Source of the DNA: Pseudoduganella danionis
Lineage (GTDB): Bacteria; Pseudomonadota; Gammaproteobacteria; Burkholderiales; Burkholderiaceae_D
Length of the DNA: 64,000 nucleotides
Reading direction: 5' to 3'
Assembly (NCBI RefSeq): GCF_009720775.1
Contig: NZ_WNKW01000001.1
Coordinates: 1,674,001-1,738,000 of the forward strand
Shown: positions 1 to 9,208 of the stretch, one piece after another
How the letters are laid out: each line of letters starts with the position of its first letter
Position numbering within the stretch: position 1 is the stretch's first letter
Notes under the pieces: generated by a model
Seen by the model: the letters and a program-made list of their open reading frames with translations, nothing else
The model's database searches: none
What the model was told of the DNA's origin: nothing
Made by a program: the position numbers and the translations under genes

Positions 1-243
1 ACGCTGGCACCACGTTATATGCCGCGTCCGGATGATGGCCGGGCTGTCAACCGTACTGCGCCACCCGTGCCCAGCGCTGCGCCGGCAACAGCGGCCGCAG
101 CCACCGCAGCGGCCCGCGTGGCGGCCGAAAACGATGCGGTGCCCGCTACTGTGCGGCCCCGTCCGCAACCTCTGCCCCTGACCCGCGTGTTGCCAGCGGA
201 AGGTCATGGCGCACCCGTGAAGCTGCCCGCCAAGCCTCTGTAA
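1..243 (+). CDS. C-terminal tail of an Ala/Pro-rich protein (5' end outside window)
   Basis: The reading frame is open from the first base and ends at TAA 241-243, so this is the end of a gene that starts to the left. The visible 80 residues are low complexity, rich in Ala, Pro and Arg, with no domain that I recognise. An internal ATG at 19 is probably not the start because the frame continues upstream of it. Such tails are often linkers or disordered ends of envelope or chemotaxis-linked proteins, but no function can be assigned from what is visible. Confidence 0.55.
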   Translation, partial: TLAPRYMPRPDDGRAVNRTAPPVPSAAPATAAAATAAARVAAENDAVPATVRPRPQPLPLTRVLPAEGHGAPVKLPAKPL

Positions 244-382
244 AACTGAGGAATTTGCGTCGGAAATTCGTCAAATTGCGGTTTTTATTGCTGTTGGGCA
301 TATTTTTTTGCTTTACCTGCTGATTTATTTATTGGCTTGCGGTAATATTACGCACAGTCAATTCTTTCCTGAGGTAAAGCAA

Positions 383-874
383 ATGTCCAACGTCACCGAA
401 CTGCACGCCGCTACTCCCGCCGCCGAATATCTGGCGTTCACGCTGGGGCAGGAAGAATATGGCATCGATATCCAGAAAGTCAGCGAGATCCGCAGCTACG
501 AAGCGCCGACCCGCATCGCCAATGCGCAGGACTTCGTCAAAGGCGTGGTCAATCTGCGCGGCCTCATCGTGCCTATCGTCGATATGCGCATCAAGCTCAA
601 TCTGGGCACGCCTACCTACGATCAGTTCACGGTCGTAATCATCCTGAATATCGGCCACCGCGTGGTGGGCATGGTGGTGGACCGCGTCTCCGACGTGACC
701 ACGCTGCTGCCGGAGCAGATCAAACCGGCACCGGATATCGGCGTGAACATGAAGACCGACCACATCATCGGACTCGGCACGGTGGATGAGCGCATGCTGA
801 TTCTGGTCGATATCGACAAGATGATGACCAGCGCCGACATGGGCCTGCTGGATTCTACGGCGCTGGCGGCTTAA
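383..874 (+). CDS. cheW: CheW-type chemotaxis coupling protein
   Basis: A 163-residue single-domain CheW protein, the usual family length. CheW couples chemoreceptors to the CheA kinase in the cytoplasmic signalling array. Visible hallmarks are the early FTLGQEEYGIDI strand, the VKGVVNLRGLIVPIVD segment and the VGMVVDRVSDV segment that builds the receptor/kinase-binding beta-barrel. I chose ATG 383 because a GAGG ribosome site lies about 8 bases upstream; an earlier in-frame start at 308 would add a hydrophobic extension unlike CheW. No other chemotaxis genes adjoin it here; a triple CheW-domain protein and a chemoreceptor lie about 50 kb away. The intergenic stretch 244-382 is AT-rich and probably holds the promoter. 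Confidence 0.93.
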   Translation: MSNVTELHAATPAAEYLAFTLGQEEYGIDIQKVSEIRSYEAPTRIANAQDFVKGVVNLRGLIVPIVDMRIKLNLGTPTYDQFTVVIILNIGHRVVGMVVDRVSDVTTLLPEQIKPAPDIGVNMKTDHIIGLGTVDERMLILVDIDKMMTSADMGLLDSTALAA

Positions 875-1577
875 GCTTCAACGCCTGTTGCGCCAGCTGG
901 TCGGCGGCGGCATTGCGATGCCGCGGCAGCCAGCGCAGTTCTACTTGGCCGATTTGCGCCATCAGCGCGCAAACTTCCTGCCTATGCGCCGCCAGCACGG
1001 CAGCGCCTTGTCCGGCTGCGATGGCTTGCGGCGTCAGATTCACATCATTGACCACGACCTGACTGTCGCCACGTATGGCCAGCTTGGTCACGCCCGCTTG
1101 CACGGCGGCCTGCAGCAGCGCTGTCAGCGCCGAATATTCCGCTTCGCTGCTGTTGCCGTAACCGGCCGGCTGGCTGATCTCGATGGTTTGCCCTTGTGGC
1201 CCGCACAGCAGCGCGCCTATGCCCATGCGGCCCGGATTTGGCACGGCCGAACCGTCAAACCAGCCTTGCCATGGTTGCGGCGGCGCTGCGCCCGTCTGCG
1301 TATCCGGTGTTGCAATGGCGGCGGGTTCAACCTGCCGCTGCGCCTTGCGCTGAGCCATGGCAGCACTGCGTGCCTGTGCGCGCAACGCGCTGCGTTGCTG
1401 CTGGGCCTGACGCTCAGCCACCAGATGGGCGAGGCCGGCCTGACCGGCCGCCAGCGTCAGCACTTGTTTCAGTGCCTGTGCGGGCGCCAGTTGCTGGCGT
1501 GCGGCCAGCCTCGCTGCTGCGGCACGTTCCGTCTTGTAGGCTAGTTGCTGGAGTTGCTGGTCGGCCGTATCACTCAT
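855..1577 (-). CDS. RNase H-fold protein with N-terminal helical extension
   Basis: The C-terminal half (about residues 103-232) is a ribonuclease HI domain. The acidic active-site set is visible: D108 in FDGSAVPNPG, E147 in SEAEYSAL, D171 in GDSQVVV and D226 in RNAAADQLA. Such domains cut RNA in RNA-DNA hybrids. The first 100 residues are Ala/Gln/Arg-rich and probably helical, unlike the short E. coli RnhA, so this is likely a paralogue of the 'reverse transcriptase-like' RNase H group and not the housekeeping rnhA. The gene is convergent with cheW and their ends overlap by 20 bp. Confidence 0.85.
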   Translation of the reverse strand: MSDTADQQLQQLAYKTERAAAARLAARQQLAPAQALKQVLTLAAGQAGLAHLVAERQAQQQRSALRAQARSAAMAQRKAQRQVEPAAIATPDTQTGAAPPQPWQGWFDGSAVPNPGRMGIGALLCGPQGQTIEISQPAGYGNSSEAEYSALTALLQAAVQAGVTKLAIRGDSQVVVNDVNLTPQAIAAGQGAAVLAAHRQEVCALMAQIGQVELRWLPRHRNAAADQLAQQALKLKPPAP

Positions 1578-1582
1578 CCGTT

Positions 1583-2086
1583 TTAATCACGTCGCGGGTT
1601 GTCAGGATGGTGATCATACCGGTTCGGCACGCCATCGCCATCCCTGTCGCGGTCATAACGGTTCGGCACGCCGTCATGATCGCGGTCGCCACGGCCTCGG
1701 CCATGGTGGTATTCGCGCCGGTCGTCGCGATCCCAGCGCGACGGTGCGGGTGCGCGCGGCACAGTCACCCAGCCGCCCGGTTCGAAGCGCCAGCCGCCAC
1801 GGTCTTCCAGCCAGACAGGCGTCTGGTAGTGGTAGCCCTGACGCAGCACTTCCCAGTGGCCGGCGCGCCAGAGATAGCGATGGCCATTCCAGCGCCAGTA
1901 GCCGGGCGCCCATACATGGCCGTGGCGCGGCGGCGGCAGGCTTTCATAGCGTAACGGTGGCGGGGCGTTGCTGACCACGATGCTCAGTTCGGTCTGGGCT
2001 TGGGCAGGAAGCAGTGTCAGGGTGCTCAGTGCCAGCAGGGTGGCGCTGCACAGGTGGCTTAGGCGCATAGTCATGTTGGTCTCCAT
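1583..2086 (-). CDS. Exported YXWGXW-repeat protein with Asp-rich tail
   Basis: A 167-residue protein with a signal peptide (basic start, hydrophobic 12-25, AQA-Q near residue 31). The mature part has repeated W-x-x-G-x-W units ([19 protein letters not shown]), typical of the proteobacterial YXWGXW repeat family of unknown function. The C-terminus carries two copies of a [12 protein letters not shown] motif, which resembles calcium-binding thrombospondin type-3 repeats. The presence of both suggests an envelope or secreted protein. METN and MTM starts are six codons apart at most and cannot be separated. It ends 5 bp from the start of the RNase H-like gene. Confidence 0.8.
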   Translation of the reverse strand: METNMTMRLSHLCSATLLALSTLTLLPAQAQTELSIVVSNAPPPLRYESLPPPRHGHVWAPGYWRWNGHRYLWRAGHWEVLRQGYHYQTPVWLEDRGGWRFEPGGWVTVPRAPAPSRWDRDDRREYHHGRGRGDRDHDGVPNRYDRDRDGDGVPNRYDHHPDNPRRD

Positions 2087-2268
2087 GTGAAGTGCGGGGC
2101 ATGGAGCCCAATATAGCGCGGCCGGCTGATGCTGGCGCGACCTGATGCAAACGCTTACAAGTGATGCAGAATTGATGCAGAGTAATGTGGTCTAGCGCAC
2201 GGAGCGCAGCTGGGCGGCACGCCTGCGGCGGGAGGAAAACCTCGCGGCAGGCGTGGCGAACAGGGTGA

Positions 2269-2517
2269 TCAAATCTTGCTCGCAGTACTGTTGCGAGTGG
2301 CCAGCGCGGCAGGACGGGCGCCTTCCTGCATGGCCTGTTTCTGTTCTGGGCTCAGACGTTTGGCACTGACCACCACCACTTGCATATTGCTGGCAGCGGC
2401 TATGGCTGGCGTGGCGTAGTTGGTATTGTCCATCGTGCTGTCCAGGGTGTAGCTGGCAGCGCAAGCCAGACCCAGTGCAACGACAAACACGGCTTCGAAG
2501 TTTCTCAGGATGTTCAT
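2269..2517 (-). CDS. Small exported protein of unknown function
   Basis: An 82-residue protein with a hydrophobic N-terminal segment (about residues 8-22, VFVVALGLACAAS) that looks like a signal peptide or membrane anchor. The remainder is short and polar with SAKRLSPEQKQAM. A good AAAGGAAG ribosome site precedes the ATG. I do not recognise a domain. It is transcribed alone: 182 bp separate its stop from the next minus-strand gene's start. Confidence 0.6.
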   Translation of the reverse strand: MNILRNFEAVFVVALGLACAASYTLDSTMDNTNYATPAIAAASNMQVVVVSAKRLSPEQKQAMQEGARPAALATRNSTASKI

Positions 2518-2719
2518 TTTGCTTCCTTTCGTTGGCGTTAAGTGGTGTTCGATGTGCTCACTTTATGGCAGCAGTCCTAAGCGCTCCAGCGGATTGCGAC
2601 GAAGCGCCGCCGGCGTAGCGCGAAATGCAGATAGACGCGATAAAACGTCGTTGCAGGGCGGGCTTTCTTGCTCCCTCCGCTAGCTGGCTGCGTTGCCCGA
2701 CCATCCCTGCGAGGAAGCC

Positions 2720-5700
2720 ATGCCGCGTCTGTATTCCCAACTACTGCTAGCCCTGCAGGCACGCTTGCGGGCGCGCCGCCGCGCCGCCAATCTGCGTGCG
2801 GGCAGGCCGGGCGCAGCTGCGCTGCCGGGGCATGCGGCGCCGATACGCTCAGAGGCAGGGCGGCGCCCGCAGTGGCTGGCGCAGTGGCACTGGCTGTGGC
2901 TGGTCGCCTTGCTGCTGGTGGGCGGCTTGCTGATCGCCAGCCATGCGCGTTATCTGGTGCAAATCAGTGCGCTCACGCCGCAGGCCAGTCGCACGGTACG
3001 GGCCGTGCAGGAATTTCAGGCCGTGCTGCCCGGGGTGCGCTTCGAAGTGCCGCAGCAGGCGGGTATTTCGCTGAGCCTGCATCCGGAGGCGGCCTTGCTG
3101 GTGCTGACCGGCATGCAGGCTGCACCAGCCGTGCGTATCGATTTATGCAGCCAGTTGCGCGCGCCGGATGACCCGCGCCTGCTGCCGCTGCGACTAGGCT
3201 ACCGTTTCGACGATGTGCAGCGGCTGGTAGGACAGAACCAGTCCGCTGCCTTGCCGCAGGCACTGCGCAATGTGCTACTCGTGTCGGAGCAAGGCGTGGC
3301 GGCGGGCATGCCGCTGGTGCAGATCAGTGGCAACGCAGGGGCCGATTTCAATGACCCTGCCGGCGCAACCCTGCAGCTGAACTGGCAGGCTCAGCGCACG
3401 GACGTGCGCTGGCTTAGCGACGCCGGTTTCGGCCAGATCGAACAGGGCCGTACTGCCAGCGTGAGCTTGCGCCAGCAGGGCTGGCTAATGTGGGGCAATG
3501 AGGCCGCGCTGCACATCGAACGGCGCAGCAACGTCACCTGTCCCCAGGCCGGCGAATTGACCGTGCAGCTGTACCGCACTGCCAGCACGGGTGCGCGCGC
3601 AGCGGAAGCTGGCGCAGCGCAAACGGCGCTGGTGCAGGCATTTCCGGCCCGTGGCCGCCCGGTGAGCAGTGTCCTGCAAGCGGGCGTGTATCAGGTGCCG
3701 GCCACTCCGGCCGCCGCGCTGGAAGATGCCAGCCTGTTCGCTGCCCTGCAGGCGCAAGGGCTGCTGCGCCTGAATGCGCAGGGCAGCATAGAACTGGCAC
3801 CGCCGGACCTGTTGCAGTGGCAGGCACTGGCGCCAGACCAGCGGGTGGAAGGTGCCCAGGACTGGCAGGCGGTGGCGCCCGACGCGGGCAACCGCAAGCT
3901 GCTCAAGCGTTTGTACTATCAGGCTGATGGTGCGTATGTCCGCCAGCAGGTGGAACTGTTTAATAGCGAACGCTGGCTGCTGGCATGGCGCGCGCCGGAA
4001 CTAGCGCCAAGCGCCGCGGCGACGGCAGGGGCAATCAGCAACAAGGGGGCGTCGGCTGGCACTGGGGCACCGTCCGAGATGCGGGACCAGGTAGCGTCGC
4101 CGCAGTGGCAGGCCAGTATGGCGCCGCCCGGCGCGAAGGAGGGCATGGCCGTGCCGCTGGCCAGCACGGCCCAGATGCCGGTGGCCGCGACCCGTTTGTT
4201 TGCCGCTTTGCCGCAGGGCTGGCAGAGCTGGAACCGGCTGGCCAACTGGCCGCCCGCCCTGCAGGCCGGGACGCGCACCGTGCGGCTGCAACTGGCGCTG
4301 CCGGCGCCAGCACAGGGCGGTGAGCAGCTGCGCCTGATGCTGATCGGGCAGGTGGCACAGGTGGATGGCGCGACCGTACATAGCTTGCCGGCCTGCACGG
4401 GGCGCGCGTGCCGTAGCGCCAGCGATGTGCAGCAACTGCTGCTGAGCGTACAGCCGGGCGCGCGCAGCGTGCAACTGCTGATAACGCCGCTGCCCTTCCA
4501 TCCGGCCGAAGACGAGAAATACCGCCACCTGTGGGTAGACCACGGCCAGCTGCGCTGGCAAGCCTTGCCCGCCGCGTCGCATCGCACGACAGTAGGCGGC
4601 ACGCAGGCTGGATCGCCGCCAGCGCTACAACTGGTGGACCGCCACGGTACCGCCTTGTGGCACGATGGCGCCAGCACGGCCGAAGCAGCGCAAGCCGGTC
4701 TGGCCCCTTTGCTGGGGCTGGCGCGCGACCATGGCAGCAGCGTGGCTGGCATGCTGGCTCGTTTGCCCGGCGTGCCACAGCAAGCCCGTTTGACGCTAGA
4801 CCTGCCGTTGCAGGCGCTGAGCCAGCAGGTGCTCGAATGCGTAGGCCTGCGCCATGGCCGTTGGGATGGCGCGCAGTGCCATGCTGGCGGGCCGGTGCCG
4901 GAAGGCCGCCATGCAGGACTGGTGATCCTCGATGCGGAAAATGGTGACATTCTTGCTGCCGCCGGTGCGGGTATGGGGCATGTGTCGGCAGCCAATTGGG
5001 CCGAAGTGCGCGATTTCGATCGCACCAGTCCGGCCCGCAGTCCCTTGCGCCTGCCCGCATGGCAGCATGATGGCGGTGCCCACCAGAGCCCCGGTTCCAC
5101 CTTCAAAGTGGTGACGGCGCTGGGGCTGGAACTGGCAGCGCAGCAGGATCACCAGCTCGATGCGCTGCTGTCAGGCTTGCCGCTGCCCGCACTCAATCGG
5201 CTGGCGCAGCAGCGTGGCTTCGGCTTCCAGACCGATGCCGCCAGCTACCCGCTCAACCCGCGTCTGGCCCACGTGACCAACTACCGCGAGCAGAGTCTGG
5301 AACGGCGCGCACAGGATGGCAAACTGGGGCTGGCACAGGCGCTCACCTACAGCCTGAACACGTGGTTTGCGTGGACGGGTGAACTCAGTGACCGTTCGCT
5401 GTTTGGCCTGGCCGAAGGCGGTGCGCCGGACCTGCAGGCACTCGATGCCGGTGCGCTCGATAGCATACGGCCCATCGTGGCAGCGGCGCACAAGCTGGGT
5501 TTCGAGCAGCGCCTGCGCCTCGATGGCGGCCTGCTGCCGGCCGATTACGACTGGCGTAGCTGGGATGCGCTGCAGGCCACGCCGGCCCACATCGATCCTA
5601 TCCACACCCGCCACGAACTGCGCCAGATGAGCATAGGCCTGCGCATGCAGGTCACACCACTGCAGATGGCACTGGCCTCGGCCGCCATTGCGCAGGGGTC

Positions 5701-6106
5701 GGTGGTGACGCCGCGCCTGTTGCTGGCGCTGGACGGCAGCAACAGTGTAGCGCCGTCCCAGCCGCCGCTGGGCATACGGCTGGATCGCGTGCGGGCCGGC
5801 ATGAAAGGCGTGGTGGATACGGGCACGGGGGCAGGCGCCTTCCGTAGCAGTGCGCTGGCAGCGCTGCGCCCCGGCTTGTACGGCAAGACGGGCACGGCGC
5901 CTAGCGGCCCCGATAGCGCCACCGTCTGGTTCACGGGCTGGCTGGAAGCGGGCAGCCTGCCGGGCCAGCGTCACCGGCTGGCGCTGGCGGCTTTTGTCAG
6001 CCATTCCGAGGCCACGGGTGGCGAACATGCGGCGCCGGTGCTGGCCACGGTACTCGCGGCACTGGCCGGACGGGTGCACCAGAACAGCGAACAGAAGCGG
6101 AATTAG
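2720..6106 (+). CDS. Very large class B-like penicillin-binding transpeptidase
   Basis: A 1128-residue protein with a basic cytoplasmic N-terminus, one membrane segment (about 56-75) and a long periplasmic part. The last 350 residues are a penicillin-binding transpeptidase domain with all three motifs: S793-T-F-K796 (PGSTFK), S878-L-N880 and K1056-T-G1058. Class B PBPs cross-link peptidoglycan and pair with SEDS polymerases; a SEDS protein is encoded at 21566-24139. The roughly 700 residues between membrane and catalytic domain are far longer than in PBP2 or PBP3 and show no family I recognise. ATG 2720 is chosen because GAGGAA sits just upstream; a TTG at 2693 would add nine residues. This gene opens the forward arm of the kinase/SEDS cluster. 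Confidence 0.85.
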   Translation: MPRLYSQLLLALQARLRARRRAANLRAGRPGAAALPGHAAPIRSEAGRRPQWLAQWHWLWLVALLLVGGLLIASHARYLVQISALTPQASRTVRAVQEFQAVLPGVRFEVPQQAGISLSLHPEAALLVLTGMQAAPAVRIDLCSQLRAPDDPRLLPLRLGYRFDDVQRLVGQNQSAALPQALRNVLLVSEQGVAAGMPLVQISGNAGADFNDPAGATLQLNWQAQRTDVRWLSDAGFGQIEQGRTASVSLRQQGWLMWGNEAALHIERRSNVTCPQAGELTVQLYRTASTGARAAEAGAAQTALVQAFPARGRPVSSVLQAGVYQVPATPAAALEDASLFAALQAQGLLRLNAQGSIELAPPDLLQWQALAPDQRVEGAQDWQAVAPDAGNRKLLKRLYYQADGAYVRQQVELFNSERWLLAWRAPELAPSAAATAGAISNKGASAGTGAPSEMRDQVASPQWQASMAPPGAKEGMAVPLASTAQMPVAATRLFAALPQGWQSWNRLANWPPALQAGTRTVRLQLALPAPAQGGEQLRLMLIGQVAQVDGATVHSLPACTGRACRSASDVQQLLLSVQPGARSVQLLITPLPFHPAEDEKYRHLWVDHGQLRWQALPAASHRTTVGGTQAGSPPALQLVDRHGTALWHDGASTAEAAQAGLAPLLGLARDHGSSVAGMLARLPGVPQQARLTLDLPLQALSQQVLECVGLRHGRWDGAQCHAGGPVPEGRHAGLVILDAENGDILAAAGAGMGHVSAANWAEVRDFDRTSPARSPLRLPAWQHDGGAHQSPGSTFKVVTALGLELAAQQDHQLDALLSGLPLPALNRLAQQRGFGFQTDAASYPLNPRLAHVTNYREQSLERRAQDGKLGLAQALTYSLNTWFAWTGELSDRSLFGLAEGGAPDLQALDAGALDSIRPIVAAAHKLGFEQRLRLDGGLLPADYDWRSWDALQATPAHIDPIHTRHELRQMSIGLRMQVTPLQMALASAAIAQGSVVTPRLLLALDGSNSVAPSQPPLGIRLDRVRAGMKGVVDTGTGAGAFRSSALAALRPGLYGKTGTAPSGPDSATVWFTGWLEAGSLPGQRHRLALAAFVSHSEATGGEHAAPVLATVLAALAGRVHQNSEQKRN

Positions 6107-6201
6107 CCCTGTGACTGCGCAATTGGAACCGGCACTGCTGTGGGATGATCTTGAGGCGTTCGCCCTGAGGCGGACTTTGATCAATTACACAACAGGATAG
6201 T

Positions 6202-7563
6202 ATGCGCCTGCCAGGAACGCGGTATCAGGAGCCCGGCTGGGAACAAGTGCGGAAATTGCTGGGGCAAGCCAGTGTGCAGATGCTGCGCACGCTTGCTCCC
6301 GATGAACTGCAGGACCCGGCCCTGCTCGATCGCTACGTCGATGAGACGGGCGCACTGCTGCACGCCTGCCGCCACACGGCCCGCGCCGCTGCCGCTGGCA
6401 ATAGCTATGGCGATAGCGTGGGCGAGCTGGCTCTCAGTCTGCTGTACGAACTGCCAGTGCAACCGGCGTTCTGGCAGGCCTTCCTCGCCACGCTGGAGAC
6501 GGAACTGGCGCGCAGTGGCGTATTCTGGCAGCAGCCGGCCGGCGAAGGCATGCTGCGCAAAAAGGTCAACGACCTGTACGCGGGCCTGCGCGACCGGATC
6601 GACGCCGATGGCTATATGGTGGCGACGGGGCGCAGCTGCACGCCCAACCGCATCTACACCTACCGCATGCTCGATACGGCTTACGGTGAAATCGCCGCCC
6701 TGTTCGCCGACTGGCAGGCCCATAGCGCGCAAGTGGGAGCGATTCTGGGGCGCGAACTGCAGGGCATACCTATCGAAGTGCGGCAGATGAAGTCTATAGC
6801 TGGCTGCAAGGCAGACTGGGTGATTGCCTGGAGTGCTACGCTGGAGCAGTTTAGCGGCGCCGCCGGGCCGCTGCACACGCGCTCCAAGCGTTTTGCCAGC
6901 CTGAAAAACAGTCCTGACAAGATAGCCGCCATGCTGGCCGAAATCGGCGAGTACGAACAGTTATCGGCCAATCAGGATAGCGCCGAGACCTTCCGCAGCG
7001 ATGCCGGGGAAGCAGGGATATGGCTGGAAGACTACTGGCGCGTGCTGCACGCATCCGAGCAGTACGAGCAGGATGGCGGCGATAGCGGCCCTGATCAGCT
7101 GCTGATGGCCGAAGCGGGCGAGTACGATAGTGAGGTTGACGGCGAGGCAGTGCCTGACAGCGAGCAAGTGGCTGAAGCGGGCGCCGAGGCGGATAGGGTA
7201 GGCCTGCACGCGGCATGGGCCGAGCCGGACGAAACTACGCGCATGCTGGAGCAGCAGCGCGCCAGTGCTGTTTCTCTGCCCCCCGGCTATTTGTCACTGG
7301 CGCGGTTGGCACAGCACGCCGGTAGCCGTATGCTGGGCATACTGGCGCAGGAAAGCTTGCCGATACGGCTGGCCGTGTATCACAAACTGCTGGGTGTGGC
7401 CGATGACAGTTATCCGGATGTCTGGCTGGACCCGGCCACGGGCGAATTGCCCACTTTGCAGCAGCTGGCCGCACTGGACGGAATCTCCATGCCCACCCTG
7501 CGCAAGCGCCGCAATGAAGCCATCGATAAGCTGTATGCTGCCCGCCCGAGCGGTGCAGCCTGA
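6202..7563 (+). CDS. Unrecognised protein with C-terminal sigma-region-4-like helix-turn-helix
   Basis: A 453-residue soluble protein that I do not recognise. Residues 1-260 are mainly helical. Residues about 275-345 are strongly acidic and low complexity. The last 45 residues (LPTLQQLAALDGISMPTLRKRRNEAIDKL) look like a helix-turn-helix of the sigma-70 region 4 type. It lies 95 bp after the PBP gene and 11 bp before the next gene, so it belongs to the forward operon. It may be a regulator, but the helix-turn-helix is the only support. Confidence 0.6.
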   Translation: MRLPGTRYQEPGWEQVRKLLGQASVQMLRTLAPDELQDPALLDRYVDETGALLHACRHTARAAAAGNSYGDSVGELALSLLYELPVQPAFWQAFLATLETELARSGVFWQQPAGEGMLRKKVNDLYAGLRDRIDADGYMVATGRSCTPNRIYTYRMLDTAYGEIAALFADWQAHSAQVGAILGRELQGIPIEVRQMKSIAGCKADWVIAWSATLEQFSGAAGPLHTRSKRFASLKNSPDKIAAMLAEIGEYEQLSANQDSAETFRSDAGEAGIWLEDYWRVLHASEQYEQDGGDSGPDQLLMAEAGEYDSEVDGEAVPDSEQVAEAGAEADRVGLHAAWAEPDETTRMLEQQRASAVSLPPGYLSLARLAQHAGSRMLGILAQESLPIRLAVYHKLLGVADDSYPDVWLDPATGELPTLQQLAALDGISMPTLRKRRNEAIDKLYAARPSGAA

Positions 7564-7574
7564 AGGAGAATGCC

Positions 7575-8150
7575 GTGAAACCCACCATCACCGGGCTGGA
7601 AGCCCGATTGCAGGAACAGTTGCTGCTGGCGCGCGCCGTGCCCGGCGACCGGCTGATGCTGGCCGATGCCACCCTGCTCCAGGCACTGGACGGCAGCCGT
7701 CCCCTGACGCCGGCAGAGCGCACGGCCCTGCAGGCTTCGCCGCTGACCCTGAAACGCTTCCGCCAGCTGGCTTTGCAGCGCCATCACGCGGCCCAGCCTG
7801 GCCATGCCACAGGCTGGAACGGCAGTCAGGGTCTGCTGCGCGCCGCCGCCACGGCAACGGCACTGGAAACCCTGCGCACGCAGGATGGCTACTGGACGCT
7901 GGACTTTGTGCCATCGGAACAGGGCTGGCGCGTGATACTGGCGCTGTGCGCCGATGCGCCGTTTGCTGCGCTGGCCGTGCAGCAGGGCTGGCGTGTGCAG
8001 GTGCACGATGGCGCCGGCCAGCTGATGCTGCAAGGCGCGCTCGATGACGATGGCGAATGCGAAGCCGCCTGGCCCCATGCGGCGGCACCAGCATCCTACC
8101 TGCAGCAGCATGGCGCCAGCTTCGTGGTGACACCAGCAGGGCAGCGCTAA
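7575..8150 (+). CDS. Unrecognised 191-residue protein of the kinase/SEDS cluster
   Basis: No domain recognised. An N-terminal helical half contains LLQALDGSRPLTPAERTAL then SPLTLKRFRQLAL, which resembles the short helical start of anti-sigma-like or cytosolic adaptor proteins. The second half is strand-rich (GYWTLDFVPSEQGWRVILAL). A start with a GGAG site lies 11 bp after the preceding gene, and its TAA overlaps the next gene's ATG by one base, so tight co-translation is expected. A partnership with the preceding helix-turn-helix protein is only inferred. Confidence 0.6.
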   Translation: MKPTITGLEARLQEQLLLARAVPGDRLMLADATLLQALDGSRPLTPAERTALQASPLTLKRFRQLALQRHHAAQPGHATGWNGSQGLLRAAATATALETLRTQDGYWTLDFVPSEQGWRVILALCADAPFAALAVQQGWRVQVHDGAGQLMLQGALDDDGECEAAWPHAAAPASYLQQHGASFVVTPAGQR

Positions 8151-9208
8151 TGGGCCTGTTCTCGCGCCGCAAAGCTACCGGTACCGAGCTGTCGGGACTG
8201 GGCAGCAGCATGATTGCGCTACCGTGCGAGGCGGGCAGCGTGGTGCCGGCCGGCTGTACGCTGGTGCTAGGCAGCGCCGACGGCCAGACCCGGCGGGTGG
8301 CAGCGGCCAAGGTGGTGCTGGGGCAGGGCGAACGCGCGTGGTGCTTCCATGCCGGCCCCTACACGCTCGATCTGCAGCCGTTTGCGGCGGCACCGGAATG
8401 GGGCTTGCGCTTGCGTGTGCTGGTGGATGCTGCCGATCCGCGTGTCTCGCAACAGCGTTTCGATCTATTCCTGCAGAGCGAAGTGGCGCAACCGCTGAGC
8501 GGCGCAGCTTTGTGCAGCGCCCTGCAAGGCGCGGTGCAGAGCGCTCTTGCACTCGGTACGCTGGAACTGCCGCCTTGCACCACGGTGGAAGAATGGCATG
8601 CCTTCCGCGCCGGTCTGAACCAGCTGATGTACACGCGCTACGGCCTGACGGTGGATGACTGCGTGCCGGTCGATCTGGCGCCGCAGGCTGATTATGCGGC
8701 CATGCTGCGCAACCGTGCACTGGCGCCTGTGGCCGCGCCGGTGCCGCTGATCATCGCGCCGCCAGTGCCGCAACCGCAGGCCGGAGCCGTGGCCTATGTG
8801 GCGCAGGATGATGCGGCCGGCCTGCGCCGTTTGTTCATCGAACTGCCGGCGCTGTGCAGCGCCTTGCGCCTGCTGGAACTGCCGGCCGGTGTCAGCAGCT
8901 TCGAGGCGCATCAGGCTGTCCTGCTAAGGCTAGGCATGGCCACCCTGAATGCATCGAGCATGCCTTCGCTGGGCTGGGCCACGCCCGACCAGCCGCTGCC
9001 TGTGCTGCAGCAGCAGCGCCGTATCGCCCACACTCTGCTGGCCGTGCAGGCGCTGGATCAGGCCTGGGCGGTGCTGGCCCGTATGCAGCTGGCGCGCAGC
9101 AGCGAATGGCTAGCCCTGCTGGATGAAACTGCGCGTATCTGCGCCAATCTGGAAACCGGTCTGGCCGGACGGCGCCAGCCCTACCCGCCGGTGGAGGAAG
9201 CCGCATGA
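8150..9208 (+). CDS. SPFH-like protein of the kinase/SEDS cluster
   Basis: 352 residues starting at the ATG that overlaps the previous stop (TAATG). The middle (about 85-185) reads as a strand-rich stretch, then QRFDLFLQSEV, a helical stretch and a YGLTVDDCVPVDLA ending. This matches in order the SPFH/band-7-like region of the protein at 10465-12573, which ends in YGLAVERVETVAL. I therefore call it SPFH-like by internal comparison and not by direct family recognition. SPFH proteins form membrane-associated oligomers. The C-terminal 150 residues are helical and unassigned. No membrane segment is evident. Its stop overlaps the next ATG (ATGA). Confidence 0.5.
   Translation: MGLFSRRKATGTELSGLGSSMIALPCEAGSVVPAGCTLVLGSADGQTRRVAAAKVVLGQGERAWCFHAGPYTLDLQPFAAAPEWGLRLRVLVDAADPRVSQQRFDLFLQSEVAQPLSGAALCSALQGAVQSALALGTLELPPCTTVEEWHAFRAGLNQLMYTRYGLTVDDCVPVDLAPQADYAAMLRNRALAPVAAPVPLIIAPPVPQPQAGAVAYVAQDDAAGLRRLFIELPALCSALRLLELPAGVSSFEAHQAVLLRLGMATLNASSMPSLGWATPDQPLPVLQQQRRIAHTLLAVQALDQAWAVLARMQLARSSEWLALLDETARICANLETGLAGRRQPYPPVEEAA

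Noticed and set aside
2693-2719. TTG start for the large PBP
   Set aside because: ATG 2720 has a clear GAGGAA site just upstream.
3919-5106. Long open frames antisense to the PBP and other high-GC genes
   Set aside because: They are the usual mirror frames of high-GC coding sequence, rich in Arg/Ala/Pro with no domains.
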